DNA of 64,000 nt. Origin: Methylophilus sp. QUAN. Lineage in GTDB: Bacteria; Pseudomonadota; Gammaproteobacteria; Burkholderiales; Methylophilaceae. The stretch spans positions 930,001-994,000 of the forward strand of contig NZ_JADKYT010000001.1 of NCBI RefSeq assembly GCF_015354445.1, written 5' to 3'. Shown here in pieces: positions 1 to 7,432 of this stretch (positions within the stretch are counted from its first letter, which is position 1; every line of letters begins with the position of its first letter). The notes beneath the pieces are model-generated. The model was not told the DNA's origin. It saw only the letters and a list, made by a program, of their open reading frames with translations, and searched no databases. The translations under genes and the position numbers were made by a program.

Positions 1-133
1 ATTGGCCGAAGAGGGTATTAATATCCAGATGATTTCTACCAGCGAAATTAAAATCGCCGTGGTGATCGAAGAGAAATATATGGAGCTGGCGGTACGCGTG
101 TTACACAAGGCATTTGGCCTTGAAAACGCTTAA
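1..133 (+). CDS. lysC: Aspartate kinase, C-terminal end (partial)
   Basis: Only the last 43 codons lie in the window (reading frame from base 2, stop TAA at 131-133). The residues include [15 protein letters not shown], the signature of the second ACT domain of aspartokinases, and end in [14 protein letters not shown] as in betaproteobacterial LysC. The enzyme phosphorylates aspartate at the head of the lysine/threonine/methionine pathway and the ACT domains bind the feedback inhibitor. A serine tRNA downstream of lysC is, as far as I recall, a common order in betaproteobacteria. The call is firm for the family; nothing can be said about the missing part. Confidence 0.85.
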   Translation, partial: LAEEGINIQMISTSEIKIAVVIEEKYMELAVRVLHKAFGLENA

Positions 134-144
134 TAGAAACGCGG

Positions 145-266
145 AATAAGCGGCTGCGCGGGTGAATAACTGCGTTACGCGGTACTCAAAATCCTCATGT
201 ACTCCATGTACATTCCGGTTTCTGCGTTCCGTGCGCCTTGTACTTCATCCCGCTCGCTCGCTTATT
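145..266. repeat. Large imperfect palindrome between lysC and tRNA-Ser
   Basis: Outer arms AATAAGCG (145-152) and CGCTTATT (259-266) are perfectly complementary. Inside, GCGGG and CCCGC flank further paired segments, and the centre is ATGTAC (197-202), loop TCCAT, GTACAT (208-213), extended by AAA-TCC / CCGG-TTT pairing. No reading frame is credible here. It could fold as one long structured RNA at the end of the lysC transcript or act as a dispersed intergenic repeat. No second copy was found in this window. Confidence 0.55.
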
Positions 267-312
267 TCACCTTTCTTTTATATAAAGAAATAAAACATTC
301 TTGTTTTTGACG

Positions 313-341
313 TTGATTTCTGAAGGGTTTTCACGTAGTAT
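313..341 (+). promoter_or_regulatory. Candidate sigma-70 promoter for tRNA-Ser
   Basis: TTGATT (313-318), a 17-base spacer and TAGTAT (336-341), followed by a GC-rich GGCGCC discriminator as often seen at stable RNA promoters. It lies about 85 bases before the mature tRNA. Both hexamers match consensus at 4 of 6 positions. Confidence 0.4.
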
Positions 342-425
342 GGCGCCCTTCGATGCAGTAGCAATGCTGCAAAGAAAACAGCGTAAGCTGTGTTGGTTTT
401 TATTAGGACTTGATTGTTTTAATAA

Positions 426-519
426 GGTGAGCTGGCCGAGAGGTCGAAGGCACTTCCCTGCTAAGGAAGCATATGGGCTTAAACCTGTATCGAGGGTTCG
501 AATCCCTCGCTCACCGCCA
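426..519 (+). tRNA. tRNA-Ser (anticodon GCT)
   Basis: The acceptor arms GGTGAGC and GCTCACC pair perfectly. The anticodon loop CTGCTAA gives GCT at 460-462, reading AGC/AGU serine codons. A long variable arm of the class II type is present, then the T arm GAGGGTTCGAATCCCTC. CCA is encoded (517-519). Transcription probably comes from the candidate promoter at 313-341. Confidence 0.95.
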
Positions 520-640
520 AAAACCTTGCTCCGTGCGGGTATGGTTTTTTGGTAAATTGGTTGTTTGATGTGAATCTGCACCGCCACAAAGCTTAAAATA
601 GTGTTATAATGCTGTTTTTGTTGCAAAGCAACAAACCTTG

Positions 641-717
641 GCGCCCGTAGCTCAGTTGGATAGAGTATTTGGCTACGAACCAAAGGGTCGGGCGTTCGAA
701 TCGCTCCGGGCGCGCCA
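641..717 (+). tRNA. tRNA-Arg (anticodon ACG)
   Basis: The acceptor arms GCGCCCG and CGGGCGC pair fully, the D arm is normal and the anticodon stem TTGGC/ACCAA region presents ACG at 675-677. The wobble A would be modified to inosine to read CGU/CGC/CGA. CCA is encoded at 715-717. A TATAAT hexamer at 605-610 is a good -10 element, but no convincing -35 is seen. A strong hairpin terminator follows. Confidence 0.95.
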
Positions 718-723
718 AAAATA

Positions 724-757
724 AAAAGCCTTGTTTCTTCGGAAGCAAGGCTTTTTT
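724..757 (+). terminator. Rho-independent terminator after tRNA-Arg
   Basis: AAAGCCTTG-TTTC, loop TTCG, GAAG-CAAGGCTTT forms a stem of about 13 pairs closed by a UUCG tetraloop and followed by a T-run. Confidence 0.9.
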
Positions 758-908
758 CTTTCCTGTGGTAGATCATTGCATTTGCTGCTTATTCGTAGAT
801 GTTGCTGCATGATCAACCCCGTCTGTATGTATATTCTGCCGCCTTGAGCGTAGCGAGAGGCAGGGCAGGTATGGTATGCTTTAACTTTGTTTTTTCATTG
901 GTGTTTCA

Positions 909-1877
909 GTGTCTCTAAATGCTTGTTTGGCGCGGATTGCAGGCGATATGCAGCAGGTGGATGCCGTTATTCGCCAGTCTTTGTCATCCCAAGTTCCGCT
1001 GATTAATCAAATTTCGGAATACATCATCCACAGCGGTGGCAAACGCTTGCGTCCGGCACTGGTGTTGATGTCCGGCGATTTGGCTGGCGCGGTGACGCCG
1101 GCCCATCATTCGCTGGCCGCCATTATCGAATTTATTCATACCGCGACCTTGCTGCATGATGACGTGGTTGATGCGTCTGAGCTGCGTCGTGGTAAATCAA
1201 CTGCTAATCATGTCTATGGCAACCCGGCCAGTGTGCTGGTGGGTGACTTTTTGTATTCGCGCGCTTTCCAGATGATGGTCAAGTTGCAAAACATGCGCGT
1301 GATGGAGATTTTGGCCGACGCGACCAATGTGATTTCTGAAGGTGAAGTGTTGCAGTTGCTCAACGTGCGCAATATTGGCGTCAGTGAGCAGGATTATTTG
1401 CAGGTGATTCACTTTAAAACCGCCAAACTGTTTGAAGCTGCGACGCGTTTGGGCGCTGTGCAGTGCCAGGCCAACGCTGAGCAGGAAGAGGGTTTGGCCA
1501 CCTATGGCATGCATTTGGGCACTGCGTTTCAGCTGATTGATGATGTGCTGGATTTGACTGGTGACAGCGAGAAGATTGGTAAAACCCTAGGTAATGATCT
1601 TGCAGAAGGCAAAGTAACGCTGCCGATGTTGTACGCGATTCAACAAGCGCCAGCGGCACAGGCTGACCTGGTGAAGCAGGCATTGCTAGAGGGGCAGGTA
1701 TCTCAATTAGGTGCCGTGCTGGATATTTTGCATGCCGTGAAAGCATTTGATTATGTGCGCGCCGTCGCACAAAAAGAAGCCAGCCTGGCTTGTGAAGCCT
1801 TATCGGTGTTTGCACCAACTGCCGCCAAACAGGCTTTGCTGGATTTGGCTAATTTCTCTGTCAGTCGTCAGCAATAA
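909..1877 (+). CDS. ispB: Octaprenyl diphosphate synthase
   Basis: This trans-prenyltransferase elongates farnesyl diphosphate with isopentenyl diphosphate to the C40 side chain of ubiquinone. The 322 residues match the usual length of IspB (about 323). GGKRLRP sits at 43-49. The two aspartate-rich substrate/Mg motifs are DDVVD at 84-88 and DDVLD at 211-215. The start is GTG; no strong Shine-Dalgarno is visible, so the start is less sure than the family. In many betaproteobacteria ispB lies opposite rplU-rpmA-obg, which are not here. The gene stands alone, ends at a 12 bp hairpin and converges on a small unknown gene. Confidence 0.92.
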   Translation: MSLNACLARIAGDMQQVDAVIRQSLSSQVPLINQISEYIIHSGGKRLRPALVLMSGDLAGAVTPAHHSLAAIIEFIHTATLLHDDVVDASELRRGKSTANHVYGNPASVLVGDFLYSRAFQMMVKLQNMRVMEILADATNVISEGEVLQLLNVRNIGVSEQDYLQVIHFKTAKLFEAATRLGAVQCQANAEQEEGLATYGMHLGTAFQLIDDVLDLTGDSEKIGKTLGNDLAEGKVTLPMLYAIQQAPAAQADLVKQALLEGQVSQLGAVLDILHAVKAFDYVRAVAQKEASLACEALSVFAPTAAKQALLDLANFSVSRQQ

Positions 1878-1881
1878 TTAG

Positions 1882-1909
1882 ACAGTCAGCCTGTGGCCAG
1901 GCTGACTGT
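1882..1909. terminator. Perfect 12 bp hairpin between convergent genes
   Basis: ACAGTCAGCCTG (1882-1893), loop TGGC, CAGGCTGACTGT (1898-1909). It lies 5 bases after the ispB stop and 32 bases beyond the stop of the opposing gene, so it may serve both. There is no T-run on either side, so termination would be imperfect or the hairpin may mainly protect the 3' ends. Confidence 0.6.
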
Positions 1910-1940
1910 GACAGCTTCAGTTCAATCTACTTTTGCAATA

Positions 1941-2357
1941 TCAGTTCAATGCGATTGGCTCGCCACTGACGTGGTAGTAGCTGAGTCGTGCGCAGTCGTT
2001 GGTGGCATTGGTGAGTGCGCCATCAAACAGTGACTGGCCATTCACATCGACCACTGCGTAGCCGTTGTGGTACAGCGTCACTTCTGCCTGCATATCTTTT
2101 TCGGCGATCAGTTCGGCAGCCTTATGCAAACCGCGTGTTTGCAGCGAACGCATGCCAAAGCTGATGCAGTTTTCCTCTTCTTCTTCACTGTAAACTTCCC
2201 AGTGAGATTGTCCGGTCAGTTTGGTGAGCCAGCCTGGCAAGTCCACTTCTACCCGGCAAATGACGGGCTCATCCCAGGCAGGATGCTCGACTTGATTTAA
2301 CTCGACCTGATTGAGACCTGCTTCGGTCGGTGGCGTAAATTTGATTTGATCAGACAT
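1941..2357 (-). CDS. Conserved-looking small protein of unknown function
   Basis: I do not recognise the family. The 138-residue product is acidic and soluble, has no signal peptide or membrane segment, and carries an unusual run of glutamates (YSEEEEEN) near the middle. The ATG at 2357 is preferred over a TTG six bases upstream because AAGGAAG stands at a good distance before it. The gene is monocistronic and convergent with ispB. Codon use resembles the neighbours, so this looks like a native gene. Confidence 0.7.
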   Translation of the reverse strand: MSDQIKFTPPTEAGLNQVELNQVEHPAWDEPVICRVEVDLPGWLTKLTGQSHWEVYSEEEEENCISFGMRSLQTRGLHKAAELIAEKDMQAEVTLYHNGYAVVDVNGQSLFDGALTNATNDCARLSYYHVSGEPIALN

Positions 2358-2572
2358 AGGCAACTTCCTTCACTTGATAACGGATGTCACTTAAACACAG
2401 CTACAAACCTGATCGGTTGCACTGTAGCATCCATCTTACACATAAATGGTGCCAGACAAGTGGTTTTCAAGGCAGGGAAAGCCCCTTTTAAGCAGGTTTT
2501 GCCGTCTTTTAGCCTTGCTTACTTGCATTAACGATGCGATGATGCAGCAACCTTAACTATGTTATCGGTATC

Positions 2573-3445
2573 ATGTCAGAAATCCTTGAACCCGTTTTAA
2601 GTTTAATGCAGACGCAACCCCATTTTTTGCAGGCAGTGTGCTTGATGATTGGCTTGCTGGTGGGTAGTTTTCTCAATGTGGTGATCCATCGCTTACCCAA
2701 GATGATGGAGCGCGAATGGCACGCCAGCTGCCTGGATTTGCAAGGACAAACCGCGCCGGAGCAGCCAAAATATAACCTGGTCACACCGCGCTCTGCTTGC
2801 CCGCATTGCGGACACAAGATAACTGCCATCGAAAATATCCCTGTCATCAGCTACCTGTTCTTGCGCGGGCGCTGCCGAGGCTGTAAAGCGTCAATTTCCG
2901 TACGTTATCCACTGGTCGAGTTGCTCACTGGCTTGCTGTCATTGGCTGTCGCTGTGCAGTATGGTTACAGCATGCTGACGATATTTGCCCTGGCATTTGT
3001 GTTTGCATTGGTTGCATTAACGTTTATCGATTTTGACACCCAGTTGCTCCCCGATGATATTACGCTGCCTTTGTTATGGCTGGGCCTGTTGCTGAATATC
3101 AAATACGGATTTACCGACCTCACCTCAGCCGTGGTTGGTGCAATGGCAGGTTACCTGGTGTTATGGTCAGTCTATTGGCTATTCAAGCTGGTCACAGGCA
3201 AAGAGGGGATGGGTTATGGTGACTTTAAACTGCTGGCCGCGATCGGTGCCTGGTTCGGCTGGCAATTATTACCCGCCGTTATTTTGCTGAGCTCGGTGGT
3301 GGGCAGTGTGATCGGCATCGGCTTGATCTTGCTTAAAGGCAAAACCCGCCAAACAGCGATTCCGTTTGGCCCATTTTTGGCGCTGGGCGGCATTGCAGCT
3401 TTGTTTTACGGGCAAGCGCTAGCTTCCTATTACCTGGTCCCATAA
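2573..3445 (+). CDS. pilD: Type IV prepilin peptidase / N-methyltransferase
   Basis: PilD cleaves the leader from type IV prepilins and type II secretion pseudopilins at the inner membrane and N-methylates the new N-terminus. The 290 residues show the N-terminal GSFLNVVIHRLP motif, two zinc-binding CxxC pairs (C76/C79 and C101/C104) of the methylase domain, and the two catalytic aspartates of the A24 family in FIDFDTQLLPDD (about 153-162) and GYGDFK (D217). Several hydrophobic segments span the second half. It overlaps coaE by one base (TAATG), so the two are translationally coupled. The usual upstream pilB and pilC are absent here and must lie elsewhere. Confidence 0.95.
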   Translation: MSEILEPVLSLMQTQPHFLQAVCLMIGLLVGSFLNVVIHRLPKMMEREWHASCLDLQGQTAPEQPKYNLVTPRSACPHCGHKITAIENIPVISYLFLRGRCRGCKASISVRYPLVELLTGLLSLAVAVQYGYSMLTIFALAFVFALVALTFIDFDTQLLPDDITLPLLWLGLLLNIKYGFTDLTSAVVGAMAGYLVLWSVYWLFKLVTGKEGMGYGDFKLLAAIGAWFGWQLLPAVILLSSVVGSVIGIGLILLKGKTRQTAIPFGPFLALGGIAALFYGQALASYYLVP

Positions 3446-4044
3446 TGAGCAAAGTCGTGGCCGTGACTGGCGGCATAGGCAGTGGTAAAACCGAAGTCTG
3501 CAAAGCGTTTATGGCACTCGGTGTGCCTGTGGTCGATTTAGACCATATCGCCCGTGACATGAGCGCGCCGGGCAGCCCGGCCATGCAGGCGGTGCGTGCG
3601 CAGTTTGGCGATGCCATGTTTAATGCCGATGGTCAGCTTGATCGGGCAAAATTACGCGAATTGGTCTTTGCCGAGCCTGATGCACTGGATCAACTCAATC
3701 AAATTATGCATCCGGCCATTCGCAGCGAAGCGATCAGGCAAATTGCACAGCATACTGAGGCTTACGTGGTGCTGGCGATTCCGTTGTTGGTGGAAAGCCG
3801 CGATGACTGGCGCATGATTGATCACGTGCTGGTGGTGGATTGCGATGAGCAGACGCAACTTACGCGCGTAATACAGCGCAGCCAGCTGTCAGAAGGCATG
3901 GCGCAGGCCATGATCGCCGCGCAAAGCAGCCGCGATGAACGTTTAGCCATTGCCGATTCGGTGATCGAAAACGATCAAACACTGGCTAAATTGCAGGAAA
4001 AAGTGCTAGAGTTTCATAAAAATTTCTCTAAGACTTGCCAGTGA
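3445..4044 (+). CDS. coaE: Dephospho-CoA kinase
   Basis: CoaE phosphorylates the 3'-hydroxyl of dephospho-CoA in the last step of coenzyme A synthesis. The P-loop GGIGSGKT is at residues 9-16, followed by VVDLDHIARD, the typical substrate region, and the lid RxxxRxxxxQ-like stretch near 150. The length of 199 is standard. The start codon shares a base with the pilD stop. The order pilD-coaE-zapD-yacG is classical in beta- and gammaproteobacteria. Confidence 0.95.
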   Translation: MSKVVAVTGGIGSGKTEVCKAFMALGVPVVDLDHIARDMSAPGSPAMQAVRAQFGDAMFNADGQLDRAKLRELVFAEPDALDQLNQIMHPAIRSEAIRQIAQHTEAYVVLAIPLLVESRDDWRMIDHVLVVDCDEQTQLTRVIQRSQLSEGMAQAMIAAQSSRDERLAIADSVIENDQTLAKLQEKVLEFHKNFSKTCQ

Positions 4045-4113
4045 ATGAAAAGGGTTTCATAATCAGGCTTTTATTGCATACTTTTCAAGTATCAGCTGAC
4101 AGAAAAGGCTGCC

Positions 4114-4887
4114 GTGTCGAGCTACGAGTTTCCATTTAACGAGCGCATCAGAACTTATCTCCGCCTAGAAGATCTGTTCGTCAAGATGTTGCACCACATT
4201 GAGATTGGGCATGAGATCAGTCATCATGTCGCGCTGATTTCCATGCTGCAAATCCTGGATTTGATTGATCGCGGGGATTTGAAGGTCGATCTGCTACAAG
4301 AGCTGGACAGGCACAAAGTCCAGCTATCGTTTCTGCAAACCAATCCAAATATTGACAAGCATGCGCTGGCGAGCACCTTATCCAGCCTGGATCGCTGCGC
4401 CACTGCATTGCGTTCTGACCATCAAAAACTCGGCCAGTCCTTACGTGAAAATGACTGGTTAATGAGCGTCAAACAACGCACCAGTATTCCTGGCGGCGTC
4501 TGTGAGTTTGATTTACCGTCTTACCGTCATTGGTTGTACCTGGGTGTGGAACGTCGTAAAGACGACTTCGATAACTGGCTGGCCAAATTGATGCCTATGT
4601 ACGAATCGATCCGCCTGATTTTGCAACTGCTGCGCGGCAGTGGTCAGGTGTTGTCATTGGTGGCGCATCATGGTGCTTACCAGCAGCAATTGTCAGGGCA
4701 TAAACCAGCGCAACTGTTGCGCATCGAGATAGACCATGACGAATGCTTCCCGGAAGTCAGTGCCAATAAATACGCGATCAATATCCGCTTCCAAAAACTC
4801 GATTTCGTGCAACGCCCCAAAGGCTGCGAGCAGGACATCCCATTCAAGATGATCGTCTGTAACTTTACCGGGGCTGGACACAATTGA
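4114..4887 (+). CDS. zapD: Cell division protein ZapD (FtsZ-associated)
   Basis: ZapD bundles FtsZ protofilaments at mid-cell. The 257 residues have the DUF1342 hallmarks, YEFPFNERIRTYLRLE at the start and ISIPGGVCEFDLPSYRHWL in the middle. It starts with GTG, 69 bases after coaE, and overlaps yacG by four bases (its stop TGA lies inside the TTG start region of yacG). The context, coaE upstream and yacG downstream, matches the family. Confidence 0.93.
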   Translation: MSSYEFPFNERIRTYLRLEDLFVKMLHHIEIGHEISHHVALISMLQILDLIDRGDLKVDLLQELDRHKVQLSFLQTNPNIDKHALASTLSSLDRCATALRSDHQKLGQSLRENDWLMSVKQRTSIPGGVCEFDLPSYRHWLYLGVERRKDDFDNWLAKLMPMYESIRLILQLLRGSGQVLSLVAHHGAYQQQLSGHKPAQLLRIEIDHDECFPEVSANKYAINIRFQKLDFVQRPKGCEQDIPFKMIVCNFTGAGHN

Positions 4888-5075
4888 CACAGCCCGCCGT
4901 AAAACCCCGCAAGGTGGCTTGTCCGTCTTGTGGCGAAACTTCGGAGTACTCCACCGCTAATCCATATCGCCCATTCTGCAGTGAGCGTTGCAAACTGGTC
5001 GACCTCGGCGATTGGGCCACGGAGAAGTTTCGTATTCCTGATAGCACCCCGCCAGATTTATACGAGCCAGAATAA
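4884..5075 (+). CDS. yacG: DNA gyrase inhibitor / zinc-finger protein YacG
   Basis: This is a 63-residue zinc protein that binds GyrB and blocks DNA binding by gyrase in characterised homologues. Four zinc-ligand cysteines are visible, C13 and C16 in CPSCG and C32 and C36 in FCSERCK, followed by DLGDWATE. The start is TTG, overlapping the zapD stop, so translation is probably coupled. The acidic C-terminus is typical of the family. Confidence 0.93.
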   Translation: MTQPAVKPRKVACPSCGETSEYSTANPYRPFCSERCKLVDLGDWATEKFRIPDSTPPDLYEPE

Positions 5076-5096
5076 CTGGCTGCCAGGATTCTGAAT

Positions 5097-5540
5097 ATGC
5101 AAAAAACAGCCTTCTTATCCCGCCTCGTCACCAGCGTTTGCCTGATCGGCTGGCTGGGTGTTGCACATGCAGAAGTCAAACTAAGCGATGCCTGGGTGCG
5201 TGCCTCCAATCCAGGCCAATCTGTCGGCGCCGCCTACGTTACATTATCCAGCGCGCAGGATGTCACCCTGGTCTATGCAGAAACAGAGCGTGCTGGCACG
5301 GTAGAAATGCACAGCATGACCATGCAGAACGGCGTCATGAAAATGCGTAGTATGGAAGAGCTGCCAGTGCCTGCTGGCAAACCAGTTAAACTGGCACCGG
5401 GTGGCCTGCACTTAATGCTGTTTGAACTGCCCACACCGCTTAAAGCAGGCGAACAAGTTAAATTCAGACTGTGCTTCAAAGACAAACAAGGCAAGATTAC
5501 CGACCAGTTTGTCACCATGCCGGTAAAAGCCGCGCCCTGA
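5097..5540 (+). CDS. Periplasmic copper chaperone of the PCuAC family
   Basis: PCuAC proteins carry Cu(I) in the periplasm, usually toward the CuA or CuB site of cytochrome oxidase. A signal peptide with cleavage after AHA (about residue 25) precedes a cupredoxin-like domain. The copper motif H-x10-M-x21-H-x-M is exact: H72, M83, H105, M107. It starts 21 bases after yacG and may be read through from it. A partial hairpin (GCTTCA 5550-5555 with TGAAGC 5564-5569) follows the stop. No oxidase or Sco gene is nearby. Confidence 0.9.
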   Translation: MQKTAFLSRLVTSVCLIGWLGVAHAEVKLSDAWVRASNPGQSVGAAYVTLSSAQDVTLVYAETERAGTVEMHSMTMQNGVMKMRSMEELPVPAGKPVKLAPGGLHLMLFELPTPLKAGEQVKFRLCFKDKQGKITDQFVTMPVKAAP

Positions 5541-5580
5541 TTTAAAATCGCTTCATGTGGGGGTGAAGCCCCAATCAATA

Positions 5581-5811
5581 TCAGCCGTGATTTTTAGCAA
5601 AAGTCGCGACATATAAATTTTCTACCTCAGTCCGCGCCCATGGCGTCCTCCGCAAAAACTTCAAGCTGGATTTCACAGAGGGATCACTCTTGAAGCAGTT
5701 GATATTCACTTTTTGCGCGAGTCTATCCCAGCCGTAATGCTCGACCAGTTGTATTACAATGTATTCAAGCGTCACCCCATGCAAGGGATTATTGGGTTGT
5801 TGTGTGTTCAT
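5581..5811 (-). CDS. VF530-family (DUF2132) small DNA-binding protein
   Basis: The 76-residue product has the family hallmark NPLHGVTLE near the start, then [34 protein letters not shown]. Structures of relatives resemble a DNA-binding fold; the biological role is unknown. The ATG at 5811 is chosen over a TTG four codons upstream because the family normally starts a few residues before NPLHG. No clear Shine-Dalgarno is seen. It lies downstream of the AT-rich gene pair on the same strand. Confidence 0.8.
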   Translation of the reverse strand: MNTQQPNNPLHGVTLEYIVIQLVEHYGWDRLAQKVNINCFKSDPSVKSSLKFLRRTPWARTEVENLYVATFAKNHG

Positions 5812-5842
5812 GTATTCAGTCAATAGAAGTTCAATCGGTCAC

Positions 5843-6760
5843 TTACTCGGTGCTCAAGCAAGTTTTCGCTTGCGCTGGAATGGTTAGGCGGCATAGTGGC
5901 TCTTTGTGAGAGTCGACTGGAGAAAATATGGGTTTGGTTTCCATGGATGCTGTAAATTCAGGAGTAGAGTAAATATATCGAAACTCGTCGCCCTGTTTTT
6001 GGAACAATAGCAGGGCTCCTTCCGTGCTTGCAATAATGTTAGCGTTGCCCGTGAACTCCCTTGTGACGATCATATGTGGTTCGTCATTCCGCAATAAACT
6101 TGCGCGCATACTACCCATGAAGAATGCCGTAACAATAAGAGCAGCGGTCGCTGTTACAAATGTTGCGGATGCCGCTCGTCCTGAGTAAGCAGGACGTCTT
6201 TTAATTTTTTTGATGAAAATGCTTGGGTTTGGTTGAAGAAAGAATCCGGCTCTAACAAGCCCAGACAGGAAAACAAATATAATGGATGTGAAGAGTCCAA
6301 CGCCGGAAAACCAGGTCATCGTAAATTTTACATATATAGCCAACATCACTAAAAGAAATATGGCAGCTTGAAGAATAACCCAAATATACCCTTCCCATTT
6401 GATGGTTTCTTTGTGCGAGCGAACGAAGCGACGCTGATGCAACCAGGCCATCTTTCTGCGGAATCCGAGCTCCAGCCGATCGGTTGCAGTGAGGAATGGA
6501 AGTGCAACGAGTTGAAACATGGAAGTCAATACTCGCGCAAAAACTGCACAAAAAAGCACATAAAACAGAAATGTGGCGGTCACTCCTTTGGCTAGTGGTA
6601 ACCCGGCAACGGCTACGATTTGTAATGGAACCTTCATTAAAAAGCCAGCGTAGTGGGCTAGCGATAAAGATAATATTGCTAGAGCTCCAGAGAGCAGAGA
6701 TGTCTTTCGCTGCCAAACCTCATGGAGCCAGCCTTGTTTGAATAATGATTCGAGCAACAT
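5843..6760 (-). CDS. Unrecognised multi-pass membrane protein
   Basis: I do not recognise this 305-residue protein. It has about five hydrophobic segments (roughly residues 21-45, 50-90, 125-150, 152-172 and 205-225) with a basic cytoplasmic-looking loop (FRRKMAWLHQRRFVRSHKE) between the second and third. The last 80 residues are polar and would form an extracytoplasmic or cytosolic tail. It sits 25 bases downstream of a lipoprotein-like gene on the same strand, so the two are probably co-transcribed. Base composition is clearly more AT-rich than the flanking core genes, suggesting later acquisition. Confidence 0.65.
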   Translation of the reverse strand: MLLESLFKQGWLHEVWQRKTSLLSGALAILSLSLAHYAGFLMKVPLQIVAVAGLPLAKGVTATFLFYVLFCAVFARVLTSMFQLVALPFLTATDRLELGFRRKMAWLHQRRFVRSHKETIKWEGYIWVILQAAIFLLVMLAIYVKFTMTWFSGVGLFTSIIFVFLSGLVRAGFFLQPNPSIFIKKIKRRPAYSGRAASATFVTATAALIVTAFFMGSMRASLLRNDEPHMIVTREFTGNANIIASTEGALLLFQKQGDEFRYIYSTPEFTASMETKPIFSPVDSHKEPLCRLTIPAQAKTCLSTE

Positions 6761-6785
6761 TAATCACTTTCCACTTGGTGAAGTC

Positions 6786-7244
6786 TCATAGTGCTTTTGA
6801 GTATTCGTTGGTTTCTTCCGTGTCGGTGCAAAGAGACGCGCATGAGCTTTTTGAAATATTCAATTCTTTGCCATCAGGGCTAAGAGAGAAAAAACACATG
6901 TGCCCGGCAGCACGATAGCTATCAGGTATTTTTGTTGGGTTTTCAGATACTCGAAACTTGATTTCGATGCGCTTCGCATTTTCTGGAGCATAAGAAAGAT
7001 TGTTTTCGATGCCCGCAAATTGAATGTCTGATGAATAACGTATTAATCCAGGGCAGATGGTTTTGATCTTCGGCCATACGTCTTCAACTGTCGTTTTGAT
7101 AGCGGCAGGTGTTTCAGGGGCTATCGAAATAGTTAATTCAGGTTCTTTAGTGCAACCGAATAAAAAAATGGCATAAGCGGCCATGATTGCAAGTTGAGAA
7201 TAGATTGCTTTGGATATATTTCTGTGCGGTGAGGATGCTGCCAT
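6786..7244 (-). CDS. Putative lipoprotein of unknown function
   Basis: The frame is open from 7364, but the best start is the ATG at 7244: it gives a signal peptide ending in FLFGC, with C31 as the lipidated cysteine, followed by TKEPEL. The mature part (about 120 residues) has a cysteine-containing VWPKIKTICPG segment and a polar C-terminus with several more cysteines. No family is recognised. It lies just upstream of the membrane protein gene and shares its AT-rich composition, so the two probably act together at the envelope. Confidence 0.6.
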   Translation of the reverse strand: MAASSPHRNISKAIYSQLAIMAAYAIFLFGCTKEPELTISIAPETPAAIKTTVEDVWPKIKTICPGLIRYSSDIQFAGIENNLSYAPENAKRIEIKFRVSENPTKIPDSYRAAGHMCFFSLSPDGKELNISKSSCASLCTDTEETNEYSKAL

Positions 7245-7432
7245 GAAGAGAAACCTAGCTTGAAATGTGTACCTTGGATATTTTATTTTTCGGTCAAAAG
7301 TACATTCTGGATTGATTAAGGGTGTAAATTGATATTTGACAATTTTTGTTAATATCTGGTGCATCTTAAGATAGAAATATTAATGCGTCAATTTAGATGA
7401 AACCTTGAGACTTCAATATCAACTCTATGTAT

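Noticed and set aside
301-555. Open frame of 84 codons across tRNA-Ser
   Set aside because: It runs straight through a well-formed tRNA gene and has no protein-like composition.
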